Shown: positions 1 through 8,522 of the stretch, one piece after another
Layout: each line of letters begins with the position of its first letter
Numbering within the stretch: the stretch's first letter is position 1
Origin: Lenisia limosa
Taxonomy: Eukaryota > Breviatea
Direction: 5' to 3'
DNA length: 26,349 nucleotides
Assembly: GCA_001655205.1 (NCBI GenBank)
Contig: LPNZ01010311.1
Location: 1 to 26,349, forward strand
Notes under the pieces: generated by a model
The model's database searches: none
What the model was told of the DNA's origin: nothing
Seen by the model: the letters and a program-made list of their open reading frames with translations, nothing else
Position numbers and translations under genes: made by a program

Positions 1-886
1 GAGAAACACAGGAGTAACTTGGTATAGGGGTAGAAGTAAAACGAAGGAAATTTCGATGAAGAACCTTTCAAGGTAATATTAATCCAAAAAAAAAATTATA
101 ATAAAGAAAACGCAAATAACAAATTAAAAAACAAACACAAACATCCGGCCATTCAGCCTTTGAAAAGTCTCACCACCGATTGCCCACCCAAATAATTCTA
201 CTGGTTTTAACAATATTTTGCACATATTGTGGATAAATAAATAGTACATAGTTTTTGAAGTTGATTTTTTTAACGTAAATTACATTTATTATTAGTAAGG
301 GCGTTACAGTAGCAAGCGGAAAAACAGCTCCGAAGAACAATTAAAGCTCTTCCTAATCGCTAGATTTTAAGCAAAGTTTGCTAGATACAGGCAGGCTAGA
401 TAGTTCCAGGCAACAATTTTATTGTCGAGTGAAGTTTTTATGTTTTAGCATAATTAGTTTTGTTAAAAACTGAAACGATGAGAGCGCACACATACTAGTA
501 TGAGGGGGCCTTCGAATTTTTGTCGTTAATTGTGTCCAAAAATATTTAGGTAAAATCAAGGATGAGCACTCGATAGCTAAGTTTTATAAAAATGGAACAA
601 ATGTACATCAAAGCTTGAGCAAAATGGATGAGAAATGTTATTAGCTCAATGTTTTGCATTTAGCTTGACGTATAAACTTAGACCAGCCGTAGTGTATAAT
701 TATATGATGTCATATTATATTATACGAGAATGATATGAATAAAAATTTATCGCAGGGGTATAATAGTTGGAGTAACACTGGAATAACACGCGGGGGGTGG
801 GGGGATAGTACACCCAAGATCTAGGAGTGTGTAGCTGAATAATTCCGACTACATGACAGAATCGTTTTTTTTCCTCACTCATCCAG
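1..886. other. AT-rich region with no supported gene
   Basis: No reading frame of family-like composition is visible on either strand. The stretch is AT-rich with runs of A and T and one G-rich patch near 791-806. Its end, 865-886, is a pyrimidine-rich tract finishing in CCAG that looks like the acceptor for the exon at 887. It may therefore be an unusually long intron, or a mixture of upstream non-coding sequence and hidden micro-exons. A short ATG-led segment near 56-73 followed by GTAATA could be an upstream exon, but nothing confirms it. Confidence 0.4.
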
Positions 887-1054
887 CACCGGCGTGAGGC
901 CGAGAAGAAGTTCAACAACGCTCTTGCCGCAGCCGGGATCGACCGCTATCAGTTCGAAGACGATGTCCAAGACCTGGAAGAAAACGAAAAGAACTTAGAG
1001 TCAGACTCGGCCTTTGAGGAAGACTCTGGACTGGACCAGTCTCAGTCCGACTAG
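887..1054 (+). CDS. 3'-terminal exon of an unrecognised acidic-tailed protein
   Basis: The frame opens after a good acceptor (T-rich tract then CCAG, 865-886) and runs about 55 codons to TAG at 1052-1054. The peptide begins RREAEKKFNNAL, continues AAAGIDRYQFEDDVQDLEE and ends in a strongly acidic, Ser-rich tail (ESDSAFEEDSGLDQSQSD). Codons are GC-rich and end mostly in C or G, unlike the surrounding AT-rich DNA, which supports real coding. An AATAAA lies 58 bp past the stop. I do not recognise the family; the helical N-part with acidic tail only suggests an intracellular, perhaps nuclear, protein. The upstream exons are not found, so the gene is partial. It faces INO1 tail to tail with 95 bp between stop codons. 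Confidence 0.5.
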   Translation, partial: HRREAEKKFNNALAAAGIDRYQFEDDVQDLEENEKNLESDSAFEEDSGLDQSQSD

Positions 1055-1111
1055 GTTATAATATTGTATTATGGATGTATTTGTAACTGGAACCAAAAGT
1101 GATTTTAAGAA

Positions 1112-1117
1112 AATAAA
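1112..1117 (+). terminator. AATAAA polyadenylation signal
   Basis: A canonical AATAAA hexamer lies 58 bp downstream of the stop at 1052-1054, inside the 95-bp convergent spacer. It fits as the cleavage signal of the plus-strand gene. Confidence 0.45.
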
Positions 1118-1149
1118 TCAGAAATAGAAATAGACAATCACACCATAAA

Positions 1150-3139
1150 TTAGATTAAAAGCTTCTCCTTCAGAAGCATGTGGTTCTCAGGGGTGAGACC
1201 AACACAGGCACGGAGAATGTTCTCAATGCAGGTACGCTAGAGGTGTGAGAAGTGTCAAAAAAAGAAAGAAAACCAAAACACTCTGCTTACCTGCTTGAAA
1301 AGAGCGTTGATAACGGGGGTACCTTCAGGTACAACGGGGGCCTTGAGAAGGTAGGAAAGGAGAGAAAGGACGGGGTGGAAGGAGTCGAAGTCGTCCATAT
1401 CTCCAGACTTGATGGAAATACGCTCGCAAAGTTCGGCAAGAACAATGAGATCGATAATGAGGGGAGAAGCAAGAAGAGAGTCTTCACAGGTGTTGTGCAT
1501 GACGATAGTATTCTTGCCACCAAGGAAGATCTCGGAAGTGTACTCATCCATGGCACGCTTGGAGTCGCCGACATAAGGAACGTACTTGATGACGACGCAG
1601 TGGTCAGGGTGCTCACCGTTGGCATAGAGAATTCCATTGCTCTCAACCATGTCGTCGACAACGTTGGACTTGGAGATCTCCTTGGAGCGGAACTGTTGGG
1701 GAGCAGAAAGGTTCTTGCCGTCATTGTTACCAAGATGGTTGTAAGAGACGATAGAAGTGGGCTTGATACCAGCACCGACAAGGAAGTCAACAAGGACAGA
1801 CTTCATCTTCGTCTGGCCAGACTTGAAATCGTCACCAGCAATGAAGGTACGTTTGTCCTTGGCAAGGTCGATGACACCGGGAACAAAAGTGTTCTGGGGA
1901 GATCCGTTGATGTAAGTGCAGCCTTCAAGGATTGAAGCGACAGCGAAAATGGTGGAGGGAGAAATCTCAGCGTGGCCCTAAAAAGATAAGAATAATTAAC
2001 AATCACAATAATCTTACAGCATCGATAGCCTTGAGGAGATTTTCCTTGTTGTCGTTAACACCATCAACGAGGTCAGAGAAACGCTCAGTGTTGGCAGACC
2101 AGAGAACGATGACCTTGTCGACACCTGAAGACACCTTGAAGTCTCTGATGTGTTGGCGGATTTGCTCCATTTGTTCCTTCTTGGTACCTAGTATATTAAT
2201 GATACTGCTTTAGGGAAGTAAGATAAAAGCTGTTTTAAAAGAAATGAACCTTCCTTCCTACCCATAAGGACATTGTCAGCACGGCTTTCCTGGTTGGCAG
2301 CAATAAAGTCAGGGAAGTAGATTGAAGGAAGAGGCTTCATGTCTTTCATCAGAGGGTGGAGTTGGCGCTTGAAGAATAAGAATCAAAATGTCATCTCAGA
2401 CCAACCTGGAGATCGTACTCAAGAACCTCAGCGCGAGTCATGGCATCTCCGAGATTCATGGATGAAATATCCCATCCTGAAATGACCATATCATTGGCGT
2501 CAACCTTGAGTGTAAAATAAAAGAGATCATCCGAAATCATACCATAGGGATGAGGCCCTTGAAAGGAACGTAAACCTCCTCTCCACAGCTGTCAATACCC
2601 ATACGGAGGGTACCAGCCTGAGTAAGAGAGCCAAAGTAGTTTGGTTGTTGAACGCCAGTCTTAGTTCTGAATGAAATGCCCCTAAAACAACGTTACAATA
2701 TAATAATGAGAACAGAAGTCACATTTATTGTCATCAGCCTTCTTTCCAAAACATTTTGCAATTTGGATTCCCAAAAAAATGCATACTCTCTGTTTGCAAG
2801 AACACCAGCAACAGTAGTGGTTCCGTTGTTACCACCAAGGCCGACGATCATAACACTAAAGTATGAAAGAAAAAGAAGAAGATAGAAAATTAAAACTCTT
2901 CAAATAAGTACAATAAGTCGTAAATCACAGTTGGCTCAATAACAAGACGACAAGAAAACTCACCCGAGCTTGGGAACATCCTTCTTGGTCTTGAAGACAA
3001 CATTCTCGGATTTAGGCACAACAGTAACAGTGTTACCCTTTACCGAGGTCACAGTAGTCTGGTACTCGTAGTTACTGACAATTTCATCACCAACAATGGT
3101 GGCATTGGGAGATTCGATTTTAACGTTCTCAACAAACAT
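1150..3139 (-). CDS. INO1: myo-inositol-3-phosphate synthase
   Basis: This enzyme isomerises glucose-6-phosphate to 1D-myo-inositol-3-phosphate using NAD, the committed step of inositol and phosphoinositide synthesis, in the cytosol. Eight exons on the minus strand (3139-2964, 2855-2787, 2681-2543, 2504-2406, 2367-2262, 2187-2018, 1977-1291, 1236-1150) join in unbroken phase to 510 codons, the usual length. Visible family motifs are the dinucleotide-binding GLGGNNG at residues 64-70, [38 protein letters not shown], the catalytic-region [15 protein letters not shown] and a C-terminal [10 protein letters not shown]. Introns are 38-108 nt. Codons are markedly biased to C-ending forms relative to neighbours, which suggests high expression. 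The gene shares a 565-bp divergent promoter with the C10 homologue. No break or missing catalytic segment was seen. Confidence 0.97.
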
Positions 3140-3704
3140 AATGACAACAAATGAGATGCAAAAACAACTATTTTTTGGGAAAAAAAATCACAAAAAAGAA
3201 AGTTGTCTCGGATACAATTCACGGATTTTTTACTGTTTGCTTTCCTGATGGAGCCCACGGACACACGGATGCTTAAAATGACCAACCACTGAACCCACAC
3301 AAAATTTGCACAAACTCCCAAACAAAACCCCAACTTCAACAATCGACGTGTCAAAGGTCGAGGTCGAACCAGACCAAACAAACCACAAACGCTACAACAC
3401 ACACAACAACATTTTTTTTTTTAGAGAACATACACAAAAAAAGAGCAGCTCAGAGCAAGTGTAGGAGTCCACACAAAGGCCCAAAAAAGGTCTCGGATTC
3501 GCTTTTTACCATTCATTGCTGCACTCCTTTATAAAAGAGCCACACATTCGAAAAACGGGGCTGCAATTGTAAAAGAGGCTTTTTTTAAAAAATAAATAAC
3601 TTTTATACGAAATGAACTGAACTCGATAAATATAACGAAATTTCTCGATCTTTTTATATATATTTTTTTTCATTCGTTTTTCGTATTATTCCTAGTTGAT
3701 CATA
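3140..3704. promoter_or_regulatory. divergent promoter INO1 / C10 homologue
   Basis: This gene-free stretch separates two start codons on opposite strands. It holds a TATA-like TTTATAAAAG near 3531-3540 and T-rich and alternating TA tracts just before the plus-strand start (3648-3690). No longer conserved element was recognised. It is assigned as a promoter from position only. Confidence 0.5.
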
Positions 3705-4057
3705 ATGGCTGCCCCTTCTCCTTTCGGACCCCAGAAGACTCTCACTCTTGAGCAGGCTGTCGGTATGAATAGCGTTTTGTCTTATGATTGTTTCCAGAGG
3801 CCGCTTCTATGGTTGAAGCCAACTTCAAGATCCCTGAGAACCTTACCCGCATGGAACAAGTCATCGCTGAAGGTTTGTGAACTGTTGGTCTTTCTTTTCA
3901 GTAATAGTGGGAAAAGTCATCAAGGGAAATTGGAGGGGAAAGATTTCATGAGGGTTTTTTTTTTTGACAATTTAGCCGGTGCTGATATGATGAAGAAGCT
4001 CCAGCTTGTTGTTCCTGCTGCTGTTGATATCCAAAAGAGTGTTTTTGAGAAGTACGA
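3705..4057 (+). CDS. C12orf57: C10 family protein (C12orf57/GRCC10-like), 3' part in gap
   Basis: Three exons (3705-3762, 3798-3872, 3976 to the gap at 4058) join in phase to about 71 residues. The peptide contains TLTLEQAVEAA, IPENLTRMEQ, then ADMMKKLQLVVPAAVDIQ and a final FEKY. This matches the order and spacing of the animal C10 protein core (PEN-x2-RM, then an M-x-K-x-LQ-x2-LP helix, then a Q-x5-YGF-type ending). C10 is a small, about 126-residue protein whose molecular role is poorly known; loss in humans causes a brain malformation syndrome. The rest of the gene falls in the assembly gap. Start chosen: ATG at 3705, the first in frame. It is divergent from INO1 and convergent with the SNARE gene. 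Confidence 0.8.
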
Positions 4058-4211
4058 NNNNNNNNNNNNNNNNNNNNNNNNNNNNNNNNNNNNNNNNNNN
4101 NNNNNNNNNNNNNNNNNNNNNNNNNNNNNNNNNNNNNNNNNNNNNNNNNNNNNNNNNNNNNNNNNNNNNNNNNNNNNNNNNNNNNNNNNNNNNNNNNNNN
4201 NNNNNNNNNNN
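4058..4211. other. assembly gap (N run)
   Basis: A run of N hides the 3' end of the C10 homologue and the 3' end of the SNARE gene, which converge here. Its printed length may be an estimate. Confidence 0.98.
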
Positions 4212-5257
4212 CCGGTCTGAGTCCTTGGCAAACTGCAAATAATAAGGACTTGACAATTTTAGGCAAACCTTGCAACCAAAGTCACTTGCAACTAAAGCAA
4301 TAAACACCAAAATTAAGAAAATTACGCAGCAAATATAGCCTAAAGTGTAAGGAAAGAAGTCAAAGCCAACCTGAATCCCTGGCACTGATTTGAAGTTTTC
4401 TGACTTTCTTGTCCTAAAAATAATCAACTCAGCACATAGAGGCTCATTTTGATATTCTTGTTCAATTTTCCCAGTCATATACCAAAGAAAATCAAAAGCC
4501 ACCCTCCCTCACTTCTCTCTTCAATTGACGACGTGTTTTACTCATTCCAGCATTCAGGTCACCCAGTAACTCCTCTTGGTCATCAAGTTCGTCTCCAATT
4601 GCCATGCCAATATCCTTTTGCCTTCTAATAGTTTCGCTTAACATATCCAAATCCTCATCTTGCTCTAAGGATATTAGAGCCCAAGCCAGCACAAACGTCT
4701 CATCATTTGGTTCTGCATTTGAAGGATTTCACCATTATCAAGTCCACGAGTGGCATTAGTTTCTCCGGAAGGACCTATTTTTATCATTAATGATTGATGT
4801 GAACTACTTACCAGCACCCCAAGTTGAACCAGCTGATGATTGTGCTGAACTGCAACATTAGTAACTTGACCTGGTCAAACCTTTGAGTTAATCTGTGTGA
4901 AAGGCTTTCCTTTCTGCGTTGAAGACTCACTAACTCGTCTCGTCTCCTTGTGATATCACGATCAGTCCTTCAATATTAGAATAAGAAAGAAGGTCTTACA
5001 TTCCATGAGCCTGAGGGTCTTGTCCCATTTTGGATAGCGCGTTATCCAAAGCTGTGATGTCATTTGTGAGTGCATTAATTCTGGATCTGGCGTCGCTTGT
5101 TACTTTTGCCGTCTGTCCACCGTTTTTCTCCTGGAGAAATAACAAGACCACCTTCACATACAATGTTTTCTCTATCACTAAGAAGTGACGAAATGTTATC
5201 AGCAGATTGTGATGCTCTCTCAAAAGCTTCTGTCCACTTTGTTGAATGTCTTGACAT
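4212..5257 (-). CDS. STX8: Qc-SNARE, syntaxin-8-like, C-terminus in gap
   Basis: This is a tail-anchored endosomal or late-Golgi fusion protein that gives one helix to a four-helix SNARE bundle. Exons from ATG 5257 are 5257-5162, 5130-5000, 4967-4881, 4849-4812, 4774-4697, 4664-4513, 4413-4371 and 4339 to the gap; all junctions keep phase and six introns are only 31-37 nt. The product has an N-terminal helical part, a Gly/Ser linker, a Qc SNARE motif (DEDLDMLSETIRRQKDIG, then IGDELDDQEELL with the zero-layer Gln, then TRRQLKRE) and a membrane anchor CCVIFLILVFIALVAS at about residues 212-228. The order and spacing resemble syntaxin 8. The short lumenal tail and stop may lie in the gap; a further 36-nt intron at the end is possible. 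It shares a divergent promoter with RPF1. Confidence 0.9.
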
Positions 5258-5554
5258 CTTGTTCTTGATTAGGGGGGGGGGGGGNNNNNNNNNNNNNNNN
5301 NNNNNNNNNNNNNNNNNNNNNNNNNNNNNNNNNNNNNNNNNNNNNNNNNNNNNNNNNNNNNNNNNNNNNNNNNNNNNTTTAAGTGTATAGTCAATTGTTT
5401 TGCTTCAAAGCTTCAAAGCTGCTTTTTTTTTGCTTTTTTGTGGGGAAGGTTTTGTCGGCTACCGTAGCAGGAACCACCACCTTTTTCCAAAAACTCCCAA
5501 TTTGCGTTAAGTTGTTAATTATCAAAATATAGCTGAATAATAGTGGCAGAAACT
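5258..5554. promoter_or_regulatory. divergent promoter STX8-like / RPF1, with gap
   Basis: This is the spacer between two opposite start codons. It contains a 13-base G run (5272-5284) ending at an N gap (5285-5377), and beyond the gap a short direct repeat of CTTCAAAG (5403-5418) and a T-rich tract. No recognised core element was seen. Confidence 0.45.
5272..5284 (+). repeat. poly-G tract abutting gap
   Basis: Thirteen consecutive G lie directly before the N run at 5285, 15 bp upstream of the SNARE start codon. Such a run is unusual in this AT-rich DNA and probably caused the sequencing break. Confidence 0.9.
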
Positions 5555-6910
5555 ATGGATTCAGACGATGAGCAGACAAGAGCCAAGAAGGCTGCAGCCA
5601 AGAAAGTTCTCAAAACTGGTATGGCATCTTATCTCTTCTTGTCCGTTAGCTTTTATTATTTTTGCATCTTTTTCCATTTGTGTTATCGAAAAAGGTGATT
5701 ATGTCGCTCCTTCCAAGATCAAAGTGGCTGGTATCAAAAATAAGCAAAAGGTAAAAGGCAGCGGGATGTTTCATGAATTTAGAGAGCAGCCATGGCTTTT
5801 AAAGTTCAAAATTTAAAAAGAAAAGAAAAAAGACAGAGGCGAAAGGATAGGAAAGAACTCCGTGAAGAACTTGGAGAAGAGGTAAGCCTTATTATGATTG
5901 TCATATTCAGTTTGTCCCGAAACTGGTCCCGCATACAATTGATAACACAAGGGAACCTGTTGAAATGGTTGAAGATCCAACTGAAGATAAGGAACTTGTT
6001 GACCAAGCTTCTGAAAAATTTGCTGCTCTTTTTACGTTGGTCTTATCTTTTATTTTTATTCTCTCAAGGGGTGCCGCTCCAAAAGTCCTCATTACCACTT
6101 GTTTGAAGCCTCACCGGGAAGTTTTTGAATTTGTCCGCGATTTGATGACTCTTTTGCCAAGTGTTGAGTTTTATACAAGAAGAGACTATAAGTTGAAGCA
6201 GATTTTGGAATGGGCAGTCAAAAGAGTAGGAGTTGTGCAGTTGGATTACATTCTAGGATTTCACTGATGTTATTGTCATTAATGAAGACCACAAAAAGCT
6301 GAGTAAGTTTTTTTTTTTTCAGAAAATTTATTTATTTTTTTAGATGGACTTCTTTTATGTCATCTTCCCGAAGGTCCTACTGCATATTTTAGACTTTCCA
6401 GTGTTCAAACTGTGAAGAAAATTCAAGTATTATTTTTTTTCGCTGTGTTAATATTTTAGAATCATGGAAGAGCAATCGACACAAAACCAGAAATTATCCT
6501 CAATAACTTCAACACTCGTCTTGGGCATACTGTTTGTGAATAATCCATTGGTTGACTCTGGTATTGTAGATGGCAAGAATGTTTGCTTCGCTCTTCCCGC
6601 AAAATCCTGAATTCAGAGGCAGGCAAGTTGCTACTTTTCACAATCAACGTGACTTCATTTTCGTGAGACACCATAGGTTTGTCTTTTTTTATTGGTTAAT
6701 TGTTTAGATATGTATTCACTCAAGAGGGTGAGAAGGCAAAATTGCAAGAGCTGGGTCCTCGCTTCACTCTGAAACTCAAAAAACTCAGTTCAGGCTTGTT
6801 TGACTTCAATGAGAAGCCTTTAGACTTTGAGTACAAGGTTAGAATAATGAGTTTTCTCTTATTATTTTCAGCCAAAAATGGACAAAGATAGAAAGATGTT
6901 CCACCTCTAG
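5555..6910 (+). CDS. RPF1: ribosome production factor 1 (Brix-domain protein)
   Basis: RPF1 is a nucleolar Brix-domain protein needed for 60S pre-ribosome assembly. Eleven exons (5555-5618, 5695-5750, 5783-5881, 5911-6035, 6069-6225, 6257-6302, 6344-6426, 6460-6531, 6570-6676, 6708-6837, 6872-6910) join to 325 codons, close to the roughly 300-350 of the family. The first 100 residues are Lys/Arg-rich ([25 protein letters not shown]) as in homologues. The Brix domain follows from about residue 115: [57 protein letters not shown], then [15 protein letters not shown] and the characteristic C-terminal DKDRKMFHL. Introns are 29-76 nt. One donor (6532, GTTTGT) was chosen over a later GTGAAT because only it keeps phase. 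Confidence 0.95.
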
Positions 6911-7050
6911 CAAGTTTCTGAGCTGATCGCTTCTTTATGACCTTTAATATGAGGTTTTCTGATTTGTATTTGGATACACTTTGTGATTGTTTCAAAGATA
7001 TATCTACCATGGTGCCAAGAGAGGCGGGCACTTAAGCTCTCCCTTCTCAT
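6911..7050. other. convergent 3' spacer RPF1 / MRH receptor
   Basis: A 140-bp spacer lies between two facing stop codons. No AATAAA on the plus strand and no coding exon were recognised. Confidence 0.6.
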
Positions 7051-8215
7051 TTAATGAACTTCAGAGTATTCTGACTTCTTTCCAGTAATCTTGGAAATTG
7101 TGAACTGGATACCAGCCTATTGTCAGAAAAGGATATCCAAATATTACTTACCTTGACGTTTCTTCCAAGCTCTTGCCAGCTATCAATATTGGGAATCATC
7201 TCCTTTCCATTGTGTCCCTTCTTTTTCTTCAGATAGATACCTGAAAATAAACCTCAGTCCAGAAGCAGGAAACTAACCTGTGCCAAGATAAGCAGCCATA
7301 ACAACGCCAATGATAATCAGCGCCAAGGTACCAAAGGAAATACCTCCCTCCTTATTGCTGCTTGAAGATTCGTTGTACTGGTTACAGAACCCACTAAATA
7401 TGAGAGAGAAAACAAGAGTAAAACGTACGTGGACTTTAATTTGATAAAACGCTCACATTGAGCGCTTTCGTCAACAGAAATAAACTCAANNNNNNNNNNN
7501 NNNNNNNNNNNNNNNNNNNNNNNNNNNNNNNNNNNNNNNNNNNNNNNNNNNNNNNNNNNNNNNNNNNNNNNNNNNNNNNNNNNNNNNNNNNNNNNNNNNN
7601 NNNNNNNNNNNNNNNNNNNNNNNNNNNNNNNNNNNNNNNNNNNNNNNNNNNNNNNNNNNNNNNNNNNNNNNNNNNNNNNNNNNNNNNNNNGTTGCTTTCT
7701 TCGGATTTACTCTCAAGAGTTACAAAAGATTCTATAGAATATAAGTGAAGACAAAGAAAACCAACCATCATCACTGAGAGACCAACGCATATCACCAACA
7801 ACACCATACTGAAAACAAATTAACTCTTAAGAGAGCACTCACAGGAATACCGCGTGATTGAGATCCAGGAGGGTTACTGTATCCTTTTTCACAGACAAGA
7901 GTGTTTCCACTGCAAGTGGGGTCGGCAATGACTGCTTCATATGGTGTTCCAGAGCAAAAGTTGAAAAGGTACTACAAAATGAATTTGGAGGTGTATCCCT
8001 ACATAACGTCCATTAGTGCCTCTAAACTTGTAGTAGGTGTGACCATCAATGGTGGCATCACCCTTAGAGACAAACTGTGTGAGATTCAGTGCAAACTTTT
8101 GCTCATCAAATCCCACAACGCATCCTAATTGCTGGTATACAGGTGTATCCGTGTTTGCAAATACGCTAACAACTAACAGAAGGGAAAACAGAATAAACTT
8201 CATCATTGTTTCCAT
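7051..8215 (-). CDS. MRH-domain type I membrane protein, M6P-receptor-like
   Basis: Exons 8215-8003, 7971-7843, 7808-7766, 7731-7691, a gap, then 7489-7429, 7393-7278, 7240-7152 and 7116-7051 keep phase. The product starts with a signal peptide (FILFSLLLVVSVFA), then a Cys-rich lumenal domain (YYLFNFCSG, then paired Cys, then YGVVGDMRW and AQCERFIKLKST), one transmembrane helix (SFGTLALIIIGVVMAAYLG) and a cytosolic tail with KGHNGKEMIPN and SWQELGRNVKAGIQF. The IPN-x3-W-x2-L tail pattern and the Cys layout match the cation-dependent mannose-6-phosphate receptor/Mrl1 group, which sorts hydrolases from Golgi to endosomes. The tail ends in YSEV, a Y-x2-hydrophobic sorting signal. About 65 codons may be lost in the gap, so sugar-binding residues cannot be checked. 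ATG at 8215 is first; 8206 and 8203 are alternatives. Confidence 0.85.
7490..7690. other. assembly gap inside MRH gene
   Basis: The N run interrupts the lumenal-domain exons of the M6P-receptor-like gene. Confidence 0.98.
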
Positions 8216-8522
8216 CGATTCTCAAGTGAGCTTCCAACAATAACCTATAGCTATCTCAACCTGATTTCAACTGTCTAGAGTGGAAAAACCCACACCGCAG
8301 CACATTTTACCCACGCGCCACGCGCGCTCCATCTCGTGCGGTTTCCTTGCCCCCCCCACCCCNNNNNNNNNNNNNNNNNNNNNNNNNNNNNNNNNNNNNN
8401 NNNNNNNNNNNNNNNNNNNNNNNNNNNNNNNNNNNTGTATTTATACTGTGTGTATAGTTTATAATCTCGAGTCTGGCTGGTGTCGCTGATTCTGCTTACC
8501 TGCTTGACCTTTAATTATTATC
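8216..8522. promoter_or_regulatory. divergent promoter MRH receptor / PFKFB, with gap
   Basis: The spacer between opposite start codons holds an unusually CpG-rich block (8310-8340, repeated ACGCGC) and a C-rich run (8350-8362) that ends at the N gap 8363-8435. The rest is AT-rich. No named element was recognised. Confidence 0.45.

Noticed and set aside
791-806. A G-quadruplex-like G-rich patch as a regulatory element
   Set aside because: Only two long G runs are present and the surrounding region has no assigned gene, so no role can be supported.
1252-1935. A 227-codon plus-strand open frame over INO1
   Set aside because: It is the complement of clearly conserved INO1 exon sequence and arises from that gene's codon bias; it crosses the INO1 intron boundary and has no family-like motifs.
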